From positions 1-9,097 of the forward strand of contig JACPAW010000103.1 in the NCBI GenBank assembly GCA_016180605.1: a stretch of 9,097 nt of DNA. The letters run 5' to 3'. The position numbers and the translations under genes are program-made. This DNA is from Candidatus Omnitrophota bacterium. GTDB taxonomy: Bacteria > Omnitrophota > Gorgyraeia > Aquiviventales > Aquiviventaceae. Below are positions 1 through 5,779 of the stretch, piece by piece. The notes beneath the pieces were generated by a model. The model ran no database searches. It was not told the origin of the DNA and was given only the letters and a program-made list of their open reading frames with translations. Positions within the stretch are counted from its first letter, which is position 1, and each line of letters opens with the position of its first letter.

Positions 1-402
1 GTTCGCTTGGCAAAGCTGCCGGAATATCCCTAATAAGCGAGCGGGCAGCTGAAGGGCTAAGCCACGCCATCCCGCATGAGCGATGGCAACCACTCCGCGA
101 CGCGGATCGGCGAAGAAAATCGGCAAGCAATCTGCGGAACGAGCCAAGAGCGCAATCCCTGGCGTACGAGTAATCAAGGCATCGCAACCGGCAATTGGCC
201 CGTGCAATGAGGCATCTGCCAGGATGGCAATGCTCGCTCCATGAACCTGTTCCGCCTCAACGGGCAGAAACTTTTTCGCTAGAGTTTGCAGAAACTGCTC
301 CGCTGTAAAACTGCGCGTGCTGGTACCGGCTACGATTTTGCTGGATGCCCAGTGCTTCAGCCACCCTGCCTTGTCTGAGAGGGCAAAAGAGGGCTCAGTC
401 AT
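1..402 (-). CDS. pgeF: PgeF/YfiH family (purine nucleoside phosphorylase / LACC1-like), partial
   Basis: The first 134 residues of a PgeF/YfiH (DUF152) protein are present; the 3' end lies beyond base 1. Family members are about 250 residues long and are soluble cytoplasmic enzymes reported to act on adenosine and inosine (older name: polyphenol oxidase/laccase). The family's metal and catalytic residues are visible: His54 in QVHGA, Cys92 in ADCLP and His109 in HAGWRG, with CDALIT and FFADPRRGVVA between them. The ATG at 402 overlaps the end of the upstream M23 gene by 8 bases (ATGACTGA), which suggests translational coupling; GGTGGG lies just upstream as a weak ribosome site. The N-terminal part, where many homologs have a Gly-Gly-rich loop, is less typical (STRSFTAEQF). 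The family call is secure; the in vivo substrate is not shown by sequence. Confidence 0.9.
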   Translation of the reverse strand, partial: MTEPSFALSDKAGWLKHWASSKIVAGTSTRSFTAEQFLQTLAKKFLPVEAEQVHGASIAILADASLHGPIAGCDALITRTPGIALLARSADCLPIFFADPRRGVVAIAHAGWRGLALQLPARLLGIFRQLCQAN

Positions 403-1009
403 CCCACCGCTTGCTCATATCCGGCGAAGGCGAAACGATGCCCCGCGCATCGGATTCCTCAGTCGAAGAGTCCACCTCAACTCCTTGTACTTCAAGCCCC
501 AATGAAAGCGGATCAATCGGAGTGCCGTCTTCCCACACTTCCAGATGTAAATGCGGGATAATCCACGGGTGCCGCGCATTGCCGGTTTTTCCTATCGTGC
601 CGATTACTTTTCCCTGCTTGATGCGCTCACCTGCCTCAACTGTAACCGTATTCAGGTGCGCATAAAGACTGCGCAGATTGCGCTCATGCTCCACTTCCAC
701 AAAGCGCCCCAAACCTTTGTGAAACCCTACTTCCAAAACCGTTCCGCTGCGGATGGCGCGCACCGGGCTATCCAAGGGTGCCGCAAAATCAATGCCGCGA
801 TGCCGGCGATTCCCGCTGCGGGGAGCCTCGAAGCGTCCGTCTCCCTTGGCATCATGGCGCACAACCAGCGGATGCGCTTCAACCGGCGGGATAACCGGAT
901 GGAAATTAAGATAGGGAAGCTCAAGAAAACCAACCGTCAACGCAATTCCAGCCGCCAAGCCAAGGAAGAAAGTCCATAACCGGAAGGAAATTCGAGAAAC
1001 CCTCTTCAT
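395..1009 (-). CDS. Membrane-anchored M23-family metallopeptidase (murein hydrolase-like)
   Basis: A 204-residue protein with one N-terminal membrane segment or uncleaved signal (about residues 8-29), so the catalytic domain should lie outside the cytoplasmic membrane. The LytM/M23 domain covers about 58-170. Zinc ligands are visible as His70 and Asp74 in HRGID and His155 in HLHLEVW (His153 is the paired His), with His118 in YAHLN as the usual second catalytic His. All key residues are present, so it is probably an active peptidoglycan endopeptidase rather than a degenerate EnvC/NlpD-type activator. I chose ATG 1009 because it overlaps the stop of the out-of-frame lpd tail as ATGA, an operon-style junction. 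A GTG at 1060 with a good-looking GGAGAG would add 17 residues, but that stretch is lpd coding sequence. The tail after about 175 is acidic and polar with no known motif. Confidence 0.88.
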   Translation of the reverse strand: MKRVSRISFRLWTFFLGLAAGIALTVGFLELPYLNFHPVIPPVEAHPLVVRHDAKGDGRFEAPRSGNRRHRGIDFAAPLDSPVRAIRSGTVLEVGFHKGLGRFVEVEHERNLRSLYAHLNTVTVEAGERIKQGKVIGTIGKTGNARHPWIIPHLHLEVWEDGTPIDPLSLGLEVQGVEVDSSTEESDARGIVSPSPDMSKRWDD

Positions 1010-1200
1010 GATGCCGACCGAGTGGCAGATGATCCCATAGAAGACCGGGATGCCACGCACAAAGACTCTCCATATAAAGCAGCGGCGGCTTCGGTGAGCC
1101 CCTCGGACAGAGTCGGGTGCGCGGTGATCGTGCGCATTAACTGACGCGCGGTCAGGCTATGGCGGATCGCGAGTGCCGCATGATGAATCAGAGAAGAGTC
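1006..1200 (-). pseudogene. Out-of-frame C-terminal remnant of lpd (dimerisation domain with catalytic His)
   Basis: Read in a different frame from the upstream lpd ORF, this stretch encodes DSSLIHHAALAIR, then RTITAHPTLSEG and LTEAAAALYGES, ending in a TGA at 1008-1006. This is the unmistakable end of a dihydrolipoyl dehydrogenase: AHPT..E is the His-Glu active-site pair contributed across the dimer. It joins the main ORF near base 1200, where the family normally has about 30 more residues (the strands between FAALGK and the DLI helix). The missing length must be 1 modulo 3 to restore frame, so roughly 90-100 bases appear to be gone. Either the gene is inactivated in this organism or the assembly has collapsed here. 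Its stop overlaps the M23 start by 4 bases, which supports this frame as the ancestral one. Confidence 0.85.
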
Positions 1201-2324
1201 TTGCCTAGCGCGGCAAAGGAAAAGCGGCTGACTTTGATGGGCTCTGCCGCCTGCGATTGCACCAGCCCCACCCGCGCTATTTCAGGGTCGGTGTAAACAC
1301 AGTGCGGCACTTCGAGGGGATCCACCGACTCCAATGGGTCTGCCAACAAATTTCCAACGGCGCGCGTTCCTTCCGCACTCGCCCAGTGAGCCAAGCCATG
1401 CCCCTCGATGCAATCGCCGATAGCCGCAATGTGGGCTTGGGAAGTCCGACAGAAGGCATCGACGGTAATCCCGCGGCAACAACGGATTCCCGCACGATTC
1501 AGTTGCAAGCTCTCGATACTGGGCTGTTGCCCAATCGCGACTAAGCAGCGATCCACCGAAACTAAGCTTCCAGTGGAAAGCACTGCTTTCACACCGGCTG
1601 CTGTCGCCGTCAGGTCCTTCACCGTCGCACCGGTAAGCACGTTGACCCCATCGGCTTGAAGGTGGCGCGTCAGCCATCGGACCACGTCGGCATCTTCATC
1701 GGGAAGAAGCTGAGGCTGCTGCTCTACGAGAGTAACCGAGGCACCCAGGGCGGACCAAAGAGAGGCGAACTCGCAGCCGATGACTCCGCCGCCGATGACT
1801 AGTATAGAGGAAGGGATTTGTTTCTGGGCGAGCATGCCTCGGTAGGAAAGTAGGCGCTGTTCATCTAGTGTCCAAGTACCAGAAACCGCGCGTGCCCCTG
1901 CAGCGATTACAATCCAGCGAGCATCTAACGTATCCGTATTTCGCTCATGCTGGATGACAAGCCGGTGGGGAGAATCGAAATGAGCTTCGCCGGTTACGAG
2001 CTCAATGCCTTCCCGGCGCAAGAGCGCGGTTAAACCTTGGCTTAATGTGGAAACGATTTTTTCCGTACGTGCGCAGACGGCAGCGAAATCGATAGAACAG
2101 TCGCCAATCCGAATGCCCAATTGCCCGGCACGGCGAATCCGACGAATGGCGGAAGCAACCGTCAAAAATGCTTTGGTGGGAATGCACCCCACATTCAGGC
2201 ACACCCCACCCCAAGCTGCCTTTTCGATGATCTTTACTTTCAGGCCACGGCGCGCTCCGGCTAAGGCAGCCGCACAACCCCCCGGCCCGCTGCCAATGAC
2301 CGCCAGGTCACACTCCAAAGCCAT
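1188..2324 (-). CDS. lpdA: Dihydrolipoyl dehydrogenase (E3), prematurely ended
   Basis: This flavoprotein disulfide reductase normally reoxidises dihydrolipoyl groups of 2-oxoacid dehydrogenase or glycine-cleavage complexes with FAD and NAD+. Visible parts are the FAD-binding GSGPGG (residues 11-16), redox cysteines Cys42 and Cys47 in GGVCLNVGCIPTKA, the NAD-binding VIGGGVIGCEFASLW (176-190), the second FAD motif AIGDC (301-305) and LAHWASAEG. The frame stops after residue 378, just past FAALGKTLL, whereas the family is about 460-475 residues. The dimerisation domain and catalytic His are therefore missing from this product and continue in another frame (see the remnant at 1006-1200). ATG 2324 was chosen because it begins right at GCDLAVIG-type sequence (MALECDLAVIGSG) and forms a TAATG junction with the GGDEF gene. 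An in-frame GTG-type extension to 2363 lies inside that gene. As written the product should be inactive. Mercuric- or glutathione-reductase-like paralogs are less likely given LNVGCIPTK and HPTLSE. Confidence 0.85.
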   Translation of the reverse strand: MALECDLAVIGSGPGGCAAALAGARRGLKVKIIEKAAWGGVCLNVGCIPTKAFLTVASAIRRIRRAGQLGIRIGDCSIDFAAVCARTEKIVSTLSQGLTALLRREGIELVTGEAHFDSPHRLVIQHERNTDTLDARWIVIAAGARAVSGTWTLDEQRLLSYRGMLAQKQIPSSILVIGGGVIGCEFASLWSALGASVTLVEQQPQLLPDEDADVVRWLTRHLQADGVNVLTGATVKDLTATAAGVKAVLSTGSLVSVDRCLVAIGQQPSIESLQLNRAGIRCCRGITVDAFCRTSQAHIAAIGDCIEGHGLAHWASAEGTRAVGNLLADPLESVDPLEVPHCVYTDPEIARVGLVQSQAAEPIKVSRFSFAALGKTLL

Positions 2325-3700
2325 TAAGATGTTACCTGTGGCGTCTCGCGGATAAGCATGCACACTTTGTTCTTGCCTGTTGCTTTTGCCTGGTAAAGCT
2401 GCTCATCCGCCTGCCGAATGAGTTCCTGAAAATCCACTTCGCGATCCTCTGGATAGCGGCGCACGGAAACCCCAATGCTGATCGTCAGGTTCAATGGCTT
2501 TTGAAAACCATGGAATTCCTCATCAATTGCGTTTCGAATGCGCTCGGCAACCAGGTAAGCCCCGGTGCTCATGCTGCCCTGCCCTCCGTAGCCGGTCTCA
2601 GGAAGCATGATCACGAATTCCTCGCCTCCGTAGCGGCCGATCAGATCGATCGCCCGAGCCTCGCGCTTGATGAGCTTGGCGATGATCTTCAAAACCGCAT
2701 CCCCCTGCTGATGGCCTAGCATATCATTGACCAGCTTGAAATTGTCGATGTCGATCATGAGCAACGACAACGGCAGACGGTACCGGTTGGCCCGTTCGAT
2801 TTCCTGAATCAGCCGTTTCATGAAGTATTCGCGGTTATGAACCCCGGTCAGACGATCCAAGATTGCCACCTCGCCTTGCACCGCAATGGCCAACGCCAGG
2901 GTCAATTGGCCCCAGACCGCATCGAAGAAGGACTGTCCTTCCTCATAAGACTTCAACACATTCGGATGGCAGAAGATCACCAACACCCCAAGAACGCTTC
3001 CTTCGATGACCATCGGAACAATCATCACACCCGTCGTGGAACCCAACCGCGAAGCGCGATCCGTCTTGAGCAACCCAAACTTCTCATCCCACTTTGGTAT
3101 GACGCTTGTTTTTTGGGTCGTTAAAACCTGTGCAAAGGGTTGTTCCGTCAGCTGAAATTCCGTCTTTACAAAAAGGGATTCATCGCAGTACAAGCCCTGC
3201 TCAAAACGCAGGGTGTCGGTTTCAAAATGAAGCGCCCAAAGACTAACCACACTGTTGGCCGGAGCTCCGCTGGTCATACGGCTGGCTGCCTCGAGAATCG
3301 CTTGAATAAGCACCCGCTTATCCATCCGCTTGGCCAATGTCTGAGCCATCAAACGAAGCTGCTCGCACTGGCCTCCTTGCTGCTCTTTGAGCCGATCGGT
3401 TTCTTGTTGGGTCACAGCGGCATGGCGCAGTACTTTTTGGGATAAAAGAGAGTGCCGCGTTTGGACGAATCCCAACAAGGCACCACAGCCAGCCAGGACG
3501 GCAATTAAGGCAAGCAGGGATAATACGAGAAGGAAGACGACAAAGTGCTCAAAGGCTAAAGTAGGCGGCAACCACAAGTGGACCCGCAGAAAGAGTGCGA
3601 CTAGGTGATCCGACACCACATACTGCTGGGTGGTGTAGATCGCAACGGGAACCAACAATCCTACAAATCCGATAAATACCAACCCGCGTAACCATCGCAT
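2324..3700 (-). CDS. Membrane GAF-GGDEF diguanylate cyclase
   Basis: This 458-residue signalling protein makes cyclic di-GMP from two GTP. Order of parts: a membrane helix at about 6-22, a second hydrophobic segment at about 50-78, a short probable coiled coil (84-125), a GAF-like sensor domain (about 126-276) and a GGDEF domain (about 280-452). The active-site loop is intact as RYGGEEF (GGEEF at 358-362). The metal-binding MIDIDNFK (315-322) and the domain entry LTGVHNR are typical, and the inhibitory RxxD site is kept (RAID 349-352, five residues before GGEEF), so product inhibition is expected. It is the first gene of a minus-strand operon with lpd, M23 peptidase and pgeF and overlaps lpd by one base. 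No Shine-Dalgarno precedes ATG 3700, but a near-consensus promoter places transcription start almost on the ATG, which fits leaderless translation. The ligand of the GAF domain is unknown. Confidence 0.92.
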   Translation of the reverse strand: MRWLRGLVFIGFVGLLVPVAIYTTQQYVVSDHLVALFLRVHLWLPPTLAFEHFVVFLLVLSLLALIAVLAGCGALLGFVQTRHSLLSQKVLRHAAVTQQETDRLKEQQGGQCEQLRLMAQTLAKRMDKRVLIQAILEAASRMTSGAPANSVVSLWALHFETDTLRFEQGLYCDESLFVKTEFQLTEQPFAQVLTTQKTSVIPKWDEKFGLLKTDRASRLGSTTGVMIVPMVIEGSVLGVLVIFCHPNVLKSYEEGQSFFDAVWGQLTLALAIAVQGEVAILDRLTGVHNREYFMKRLIQEIERANRYRLPLSLLMIDIDNFKLVNDMLGHQQGDAVLKIIAKLIKREARAIDLIGRYGGEEFVIMLPETGYGGQGSMSTGAYLVAERIRNAIDEEFHGFQKPLNLTISIGVSVRRYPEDREVDFQELIRQADEQLYQAKATGKNKVCMLIRETPQVTS

Positions 3701-3706
3701 GGACTA

Positions 3707-3736
3707 ATTCTACCTGGCTGTTGCTCACCTCGTCAA
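3707..3736 (-). promoter_or_regulatory. Sigma70-like promoter of the GGDEF-lpd-M23-pgeF operon
   Basis: On the minus strand, TTGACG (3736-3731; 5 of 6 consensus bases) is followed after 18 bases by TAGAAT (3712-3707; 5 of 6). Only six bases separate the -10 box from ATG 3700, so the expected start of transcription is at or within a base or two of the start codon. This agrees with the absence of a ribosome-binding site and suggests a leaderless mRNA. Seen by eye only. Confidence 0.6.
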
Positions 3737-3748
3737 AGGAAACATACT

Positions 3749-3789
3749 CGCGTAAGCGCGTGATCGCGTAAACGCGTACACGCGATCAC
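3749..3789. repeat. 8-bp-period CGCGNNNN tandem array
   Basis: CGCG occurs at 3749, 3757, 3765, 3773 and 3781, exactly every 8 bases. This gives five imperfect octamers: CGCGTAAG, CGCGTGAT, CGCGTAAA, CGCGTACA, CGCGATCA. Superimposed is a perfect 9-bp inverted repeat, GTGATCGCG (3760-3768) against CGCGATCAC (3781-3789), with a 12-base loop. It lies between the divergent GGDEF operon promoter and the promoter of the YbaK gene, so it could be a regulator binding site or an intergenic repeat family. No function can be assigned. Confidence 0.75.
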
Positions 3790-3804
3790 ATATTTAAGAG
3801 CCAC

Positions 3805-3833
3805 TTGTCACTGGCGGCTCATTGCGCTACCAT
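3805..3833 (+). promoter_or_regulatory. Candidate promoter for the YbaK-like gene
   Basis: TTGTCA (3805-3810; 5 of 6) and TACCAT (3828-3833; 4 of 6) are separated by 17 bases. Transcription would start near 3840 and give a leader of about 45 bases up to the Shine-Dalgarno at 3877. The spacing and boxes are reasonable but unproven. Confidence 0.4.
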
Positions 3834-3876
3834 ACCCCTTCGAGAAAGTGGAGCACACCATTGACATCATAGCGAC

Positions 3877-3889
3877 GGAGGTGAATATG
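3877..3889 (+). promoter_or_regulatory. Strong Shine-Dalgarno and ATG in the wrong frame for the YbaK-like gene
   Basis: GGAGGTGA (3877-3884) stands five bases (counted from GGAGG) before ATG 3887, an ideal initiation site. The frame it opens begins MAVSGKSREV, but the conserved YbaK domain is read one frame away. The in-frame region of the domain has a stop at 3882-3884 and its first usable start codon is GTG 3909, with only a weak GGAAAA upstream. This looks like a real start site cut off from its gene by a small out-of-frame loss or a sequencing/assembly error just after it. Confidence 0.6.
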
Positions 3890-3908
3890 GCCGTGTCTGG
3901 AAAATCGC

Positions 3909-4445
3909 GTGAAGTTTTTGGTCATGCAACATTCGCTTGCTTACACCGCCCAGGAAATCGCCGCAGCCGTGCACGTCTCCGGTAAGCAAATGGCCAAATG
4001 CGTGCTGGTGCGCACTCACCAGAATGGAGCCCTAGCCGTCTTGCCGGCAACCCACAGGGTAGACTTCAAAAAACTTAAAAGCCTCTTGCGCGCCAAAACC
4101 GTCTCCATTGCGACAGAAGAGGAAATCAAACAGCGATTCCCGGATGTGGAAGTCGGCGCCATGTCGCCTTTCGGAAATCTTTATCAGGTTCCCGTCATCC
4201 TCGAGAAAACCCTGGCGGATGCAGAGGAATTTGTCTTTAACGCCGGCTCGCATACCGACACCATTACCATGCGCGCGCAAGATGTCATTGCTTTGGTAAA
4301 ACCCGTCATTGGCATTTTCGGTCAGCCATCCAGCCCAAAGAAGAAAAAATCTGTAGTGCGAAAAAACAAAAAGAAAACAGCTCCCAAACGCAAATCCAAG
4401 ACCCGCGCCGTCACGAAAAAAAGAAAACCCCGCTTGGCGAAGTAA
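3909..4445 (+). CDS. YbaK/aaRS-associated-domain protein (probable mischarged-tRNA deacylase) with lysine-rich tail
   Basis: Residues 1 to about 143 match the YbaK/ProX-type editing domain, a free-standing trans-editing fold that deacylates mischarged aminoacyl-tRNAs. Visible signatures are AYTAQEIA (12-19), VSGKQMAKCVLV (including the Lys of the AK motif), AVLPATHRVDFKKLK, the EVGAMSPFG loop and the VFNAGSHTDTITM segment. Homologs usually have about 15 more residues before VKF, so the N-terminus is short. GTG 3909 is the only start codon in frame after the stop at 3882, and a perfect ribosome site with ATG at 3887 is in another frame. The last 35 residues (from about 144) are almost entirely Lys/Arg/Pro/Ala/Thr/Ser, resembling nucleic-acid-binding tails, which is not usual for the family. 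It is a single gene facing a convergent operon, with its stop codon inside a terminator hairpin. The exact amino-acid specificity cannot be read from sequence. Confidence 0.82.
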   Translation: MKFLVMQHSLAYTAQEIAAAVHVSGKQMAKCVLVRTHQNGALAVLPATHRVDFKKLKSLLRAKTVSIATEEEIKQRFPDVEVGAMSPFGNLYQVPVILEKTLADAEEFVFNAGSHTDTITMRAQDVIALVKPVIGIFGQPSSPKKKKSVVRKNKKKTAPKRKSKTRAVTKKRKPRLAK

Positions 4446-4454
4446 CGGGGTTTT
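4424..4454. terminator. Bidirectional terminator hairpin containing the YbaK stop codon
   Basis: AAAACCCCG (4424-4432) and CGGGGTTTT (4446-4454) form a 9-bp stem. The 13-base loop contains a small CTT/AAG pairing and the TAA stop of the YbaK gene (4443-4445). On the minus strand the stem is followed by a long T run (4411-4423 is almost all A on the plus strand), so it should terminate the histidine-phosphatase operon well. In the plus direction only the four T of the stem are available. It sits exactly between convergent genes. Confidence 0.8.
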
Positions 4455-4462
4455 CGGATAGC

Positions 4463-5113
4463 TTAAATGGCTTCCTGAAGAGACGGCACAGGGATTGCGT
4501 CCTCCACAGAAACGGATGCATTGATCCATAAGACGCAGGGGCTGCCGCTTTTCCTCCATTCAAAAGCCGTCACGCTCGCATTATCCAATCGAAGCTGGCG
4601 AATCAGCACATCGTAGTCTGCCTTAAGGCAATCCGCAAGCCATGCGGCAATGACTCCGCCGTGGGATACGACCGCATACTCCCCCTGGCCCAAACTCGAC
4701 CGAATGCGCTCCATCGCCCGCCGCACCCGAGAACGGAATACCTCAGTGGATTCGGCACCCGGAATAGGAATAGAAGAGCGTTGTTTCCAACGCTGGTAGC
4801 CTCCGTCGAAACGCGCGTCAATTTCCTCAGGAGTTAAACCTTCCCAATCCCCCAAACCCATTTCTTTAAGCTCTTCATCGGCCACAACGGATACCTCCTG
4901 CTCATGGCTCTGGAGAATCGCTTGGGCTGTTTGACGAGAGCGTTGAAGAACGCTGGTGAATATGCCCTGCAGCGGGCGTTTGGCAAACCACATCCCTAGC
5001 TGGCGAGCCTGGAAAAGCCCCAAAGAACTCAAAGGAATATCCGAGTAGCCTTGAAGCCGGTTTTCCATATTCCATTGGGTCTGCGCATGGCGGATGAGGT
5101 AACAACGCGTCAT
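4463..5113 (-). CDS. Histidine phosphatase superfamily (phosphoglycerate mutase/CobC-like)
   Basis: This 216-residue cytosolic enzyme is of the branch-1 histidine phosphatase fold. The phosphohistidine motif LIRHAQT (His9, flanking Arg8) is followed by a second basic site in LQRSRQTA (Arg58 or Arg60), the acid residue in LKEMGLGDWEG (Glu84 region) and the second catalytic His151 in VVSHGG. All catalytic elements are present. LRHGETxWN-like spacing and GDWEG are shared by GpmB, broad-specificity phosphatases and alpha-ribazole phosphatase (CobC). Sequence alone does not choose among them, and the cobalamin riboswitch 2 kb away is not evidence of a link. It lies 11 bases after the bifunctional-nuclease gene and is probably cotranscribed with it; no clear ribosome site precedes ATG 5113. 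The last 30 residues are not recognisable. Confidence 0.87.
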   Translation of the reverse strand: MTRCYLIRHAQTQWNMENRLQGYSDIPLSSLGLFQARQLGMWFAKRPLQGIFTSVLQRSRQTAQAILQSHEQEVSVVADEELKEMGLGDWEGLTPEEIDARFDGGYQRWKQRSSIPIPGAESTEVFRSRVRRAMERIRSSLGQGEYAVVSHGGVIAAWLADCLKADYDVLIRQLRLDNASVTAFEWRKSGSPCVLWINASVSVEDAIPVPSLQEAI

Positions 5114-5124
5114 CGAGTAAAAGG

Positions 5125-5547
5125 CTAGAGTCCGTAGCTGGAAGCGACTTGGTTGAGAATCTCTTCGGAGACGAAGATGGGTGCTTCAGCGCGCAGGGCC
5201 ACCGCAATGCTGTCGGATGGACGGGAATCCACCTCTCGAAGCTGGCCTTCCTTGGTCTCGAGTATGAGCTTTGCGAAAAACGTGTTGAACTCCAGGCGCG
5301 TGATGATGATTCGCTTCAGCGTCGCTCCCAATTGCAGGATCGTATCGTTTAGAAGATCGTGTGTCAGGGGCCTCGGTGGCTGAATGCCGCTGATCTTCAT
5401 TTTGATGGCCGTCACTTCGGAGATGCCGATGATAATCGGCAGCAGCCGGTTGCCCCCGCGCTCTTTGAGGACGACGACCTGCTCTCCGCGCCTCTCATCG
5501 ATGCGGATTTTGCTGACTTCCATTTGAATCAGACCATTGTTTGCCAT
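5125..5547 (-). CDS. DUF151 bifunctional nuclease (BFN) domain protein
   Basis: This 140-residue single-domain protein is of the DUF151/BFN family, whose members were described as having DNase and RNase activity and occur in many bacteria, often near central-metabolism genes. Recognisable parts are the LLPIIIGISEVTAI strand-helix near residues 34-47, RPLTHDLL (about 58-65) and the hallmark SRPSDSIAVALR...PIFVSEEIL near the C-terminus. The length fits a minimal BFN protein without the UVR extension. The start could be ATG 5547 or the adjacent in-frame GTG 5550. There is no Shine-Dalgarno, but a good promoter is placed so that transcription starts about at 5550, so leaderless translation is likely. 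It is first gene of a two-gene unit with the histidine phosphatase. The physiological role is not known to me. Confidence 0.9.
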   Translation of the reverse strand: MANNGLIQMEVSKIRIDERRGEQVVVLKERGGNRLLPIIIGISEVTAIKMKISGIQPPRPLTHDLLNDTILQLGATLKRIIITRLEFNTFFAKLILETKEGQLREVDSRPSDSIAVALRAEAPIFVSEEILNQVASSYGL

Positions 5548-5557
5548 CACATTTTAA

Positions 5558-5587
5558 ATGCTAGCATGGTCCGTGAACCAGTGTCAA
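5558..5587 (-). promoter_or_regulatory. Promoter of the BFN-phosphatase operon
   Basis: On the minus strand there is a perfect TTGACA (5587-5582), an 18-base spacer and TAGCAT (5563-5558), preceded by an extended -10 TG (TGC TAGCAT). Seven bases remain to GTG 5550, so the predicted start of transcription falls on or next to the start codon. This repeats the leaderless arrangement seen at 3707-3736. Confidence 0.6.
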
Positions 5588-5609
5588 CCCTCGAACGCAC
5601 CCGCTCGTC

Positions 5610-5728
5610 AGCATTCAGCTCGTCAGCTGTATGAAAAAACGATGAAGCCATTATTTAAAATTTTTCCATTCTCCTCTTTTTTATTTATTCGCTTTTACTT
5701 GCTGCTGATTGCTGACGAGCTGACTGCT
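5610..5728. repeat. Palindromic intergenic element with 18-bp arms
   Basis: AGCATTCAGCTCGTCAGC (5610-5627) is the reverse complement, with one mismatch, of the 18 bases at 5711-5728. The arms are built of AGC-starting units of 7-8 bp (on the other strand TGCTGAT, TGCTGAC, TGCTTAC). The extra unit copies GCTCGTCA at 5603-5610 and TGCTGAT near 5704-5710 lie just outside or at the arms. The 83-base interior is AT-rich and pyrimidine-rich with no ORF of note. The units match those of the element at 6673-6869. It fills most of the gap between the BFN promoter and the first TIGR04073-like gene. Confidence 0.8.
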
Positions 5729-5779
5729 TACTGCCATGACCTATGGCCACTTTGCCACTCTCTCTGTTCCAACAAATCC

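Noticed and set aside
1006..1060. GTG at 1060 with GGAGAG upstream as the M23 start
   Set aside because: The GGAGAG and the extra 17 codons lie in the lpd C-terminal coding sequence (LYGES). ATG 1009 gives a cleaner N-terminal membrane signal and an ATGA overlap with the lpd stop.
1188..1200. Programmed ribosomal frameshift in lpd
   Set aside because: The two frames cannot be joined by a one- or two-base slip without still lacking about 30 conserved residues, and no slippery heptamer or pseudoknot is evident.
2324..2363. Longer lpd start at 2363
   Set aside because: The added 13 residues are the overlapping end of the GGDEF gene in another frame. The Rossmann fold begins right after ATG 2324.
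3862..3892. TTGACA at 3862 as the YbaK promoter
   Set aside because: The -10 position at standard spacing overlaps the Shine-Dalgarno/ATG and is poor; TTGTCA-17-TACCAT upstream fits better.
4463..5113. Calling the histidine phosphatase CobC because a B12 riboswitch is nearby
   Set aside because: It is on the opposite strand, 1.8 kb away, in an operon with a nuclease-domain gene, and has no visible residue pattern specific to alpha-ribazole phosphatase.
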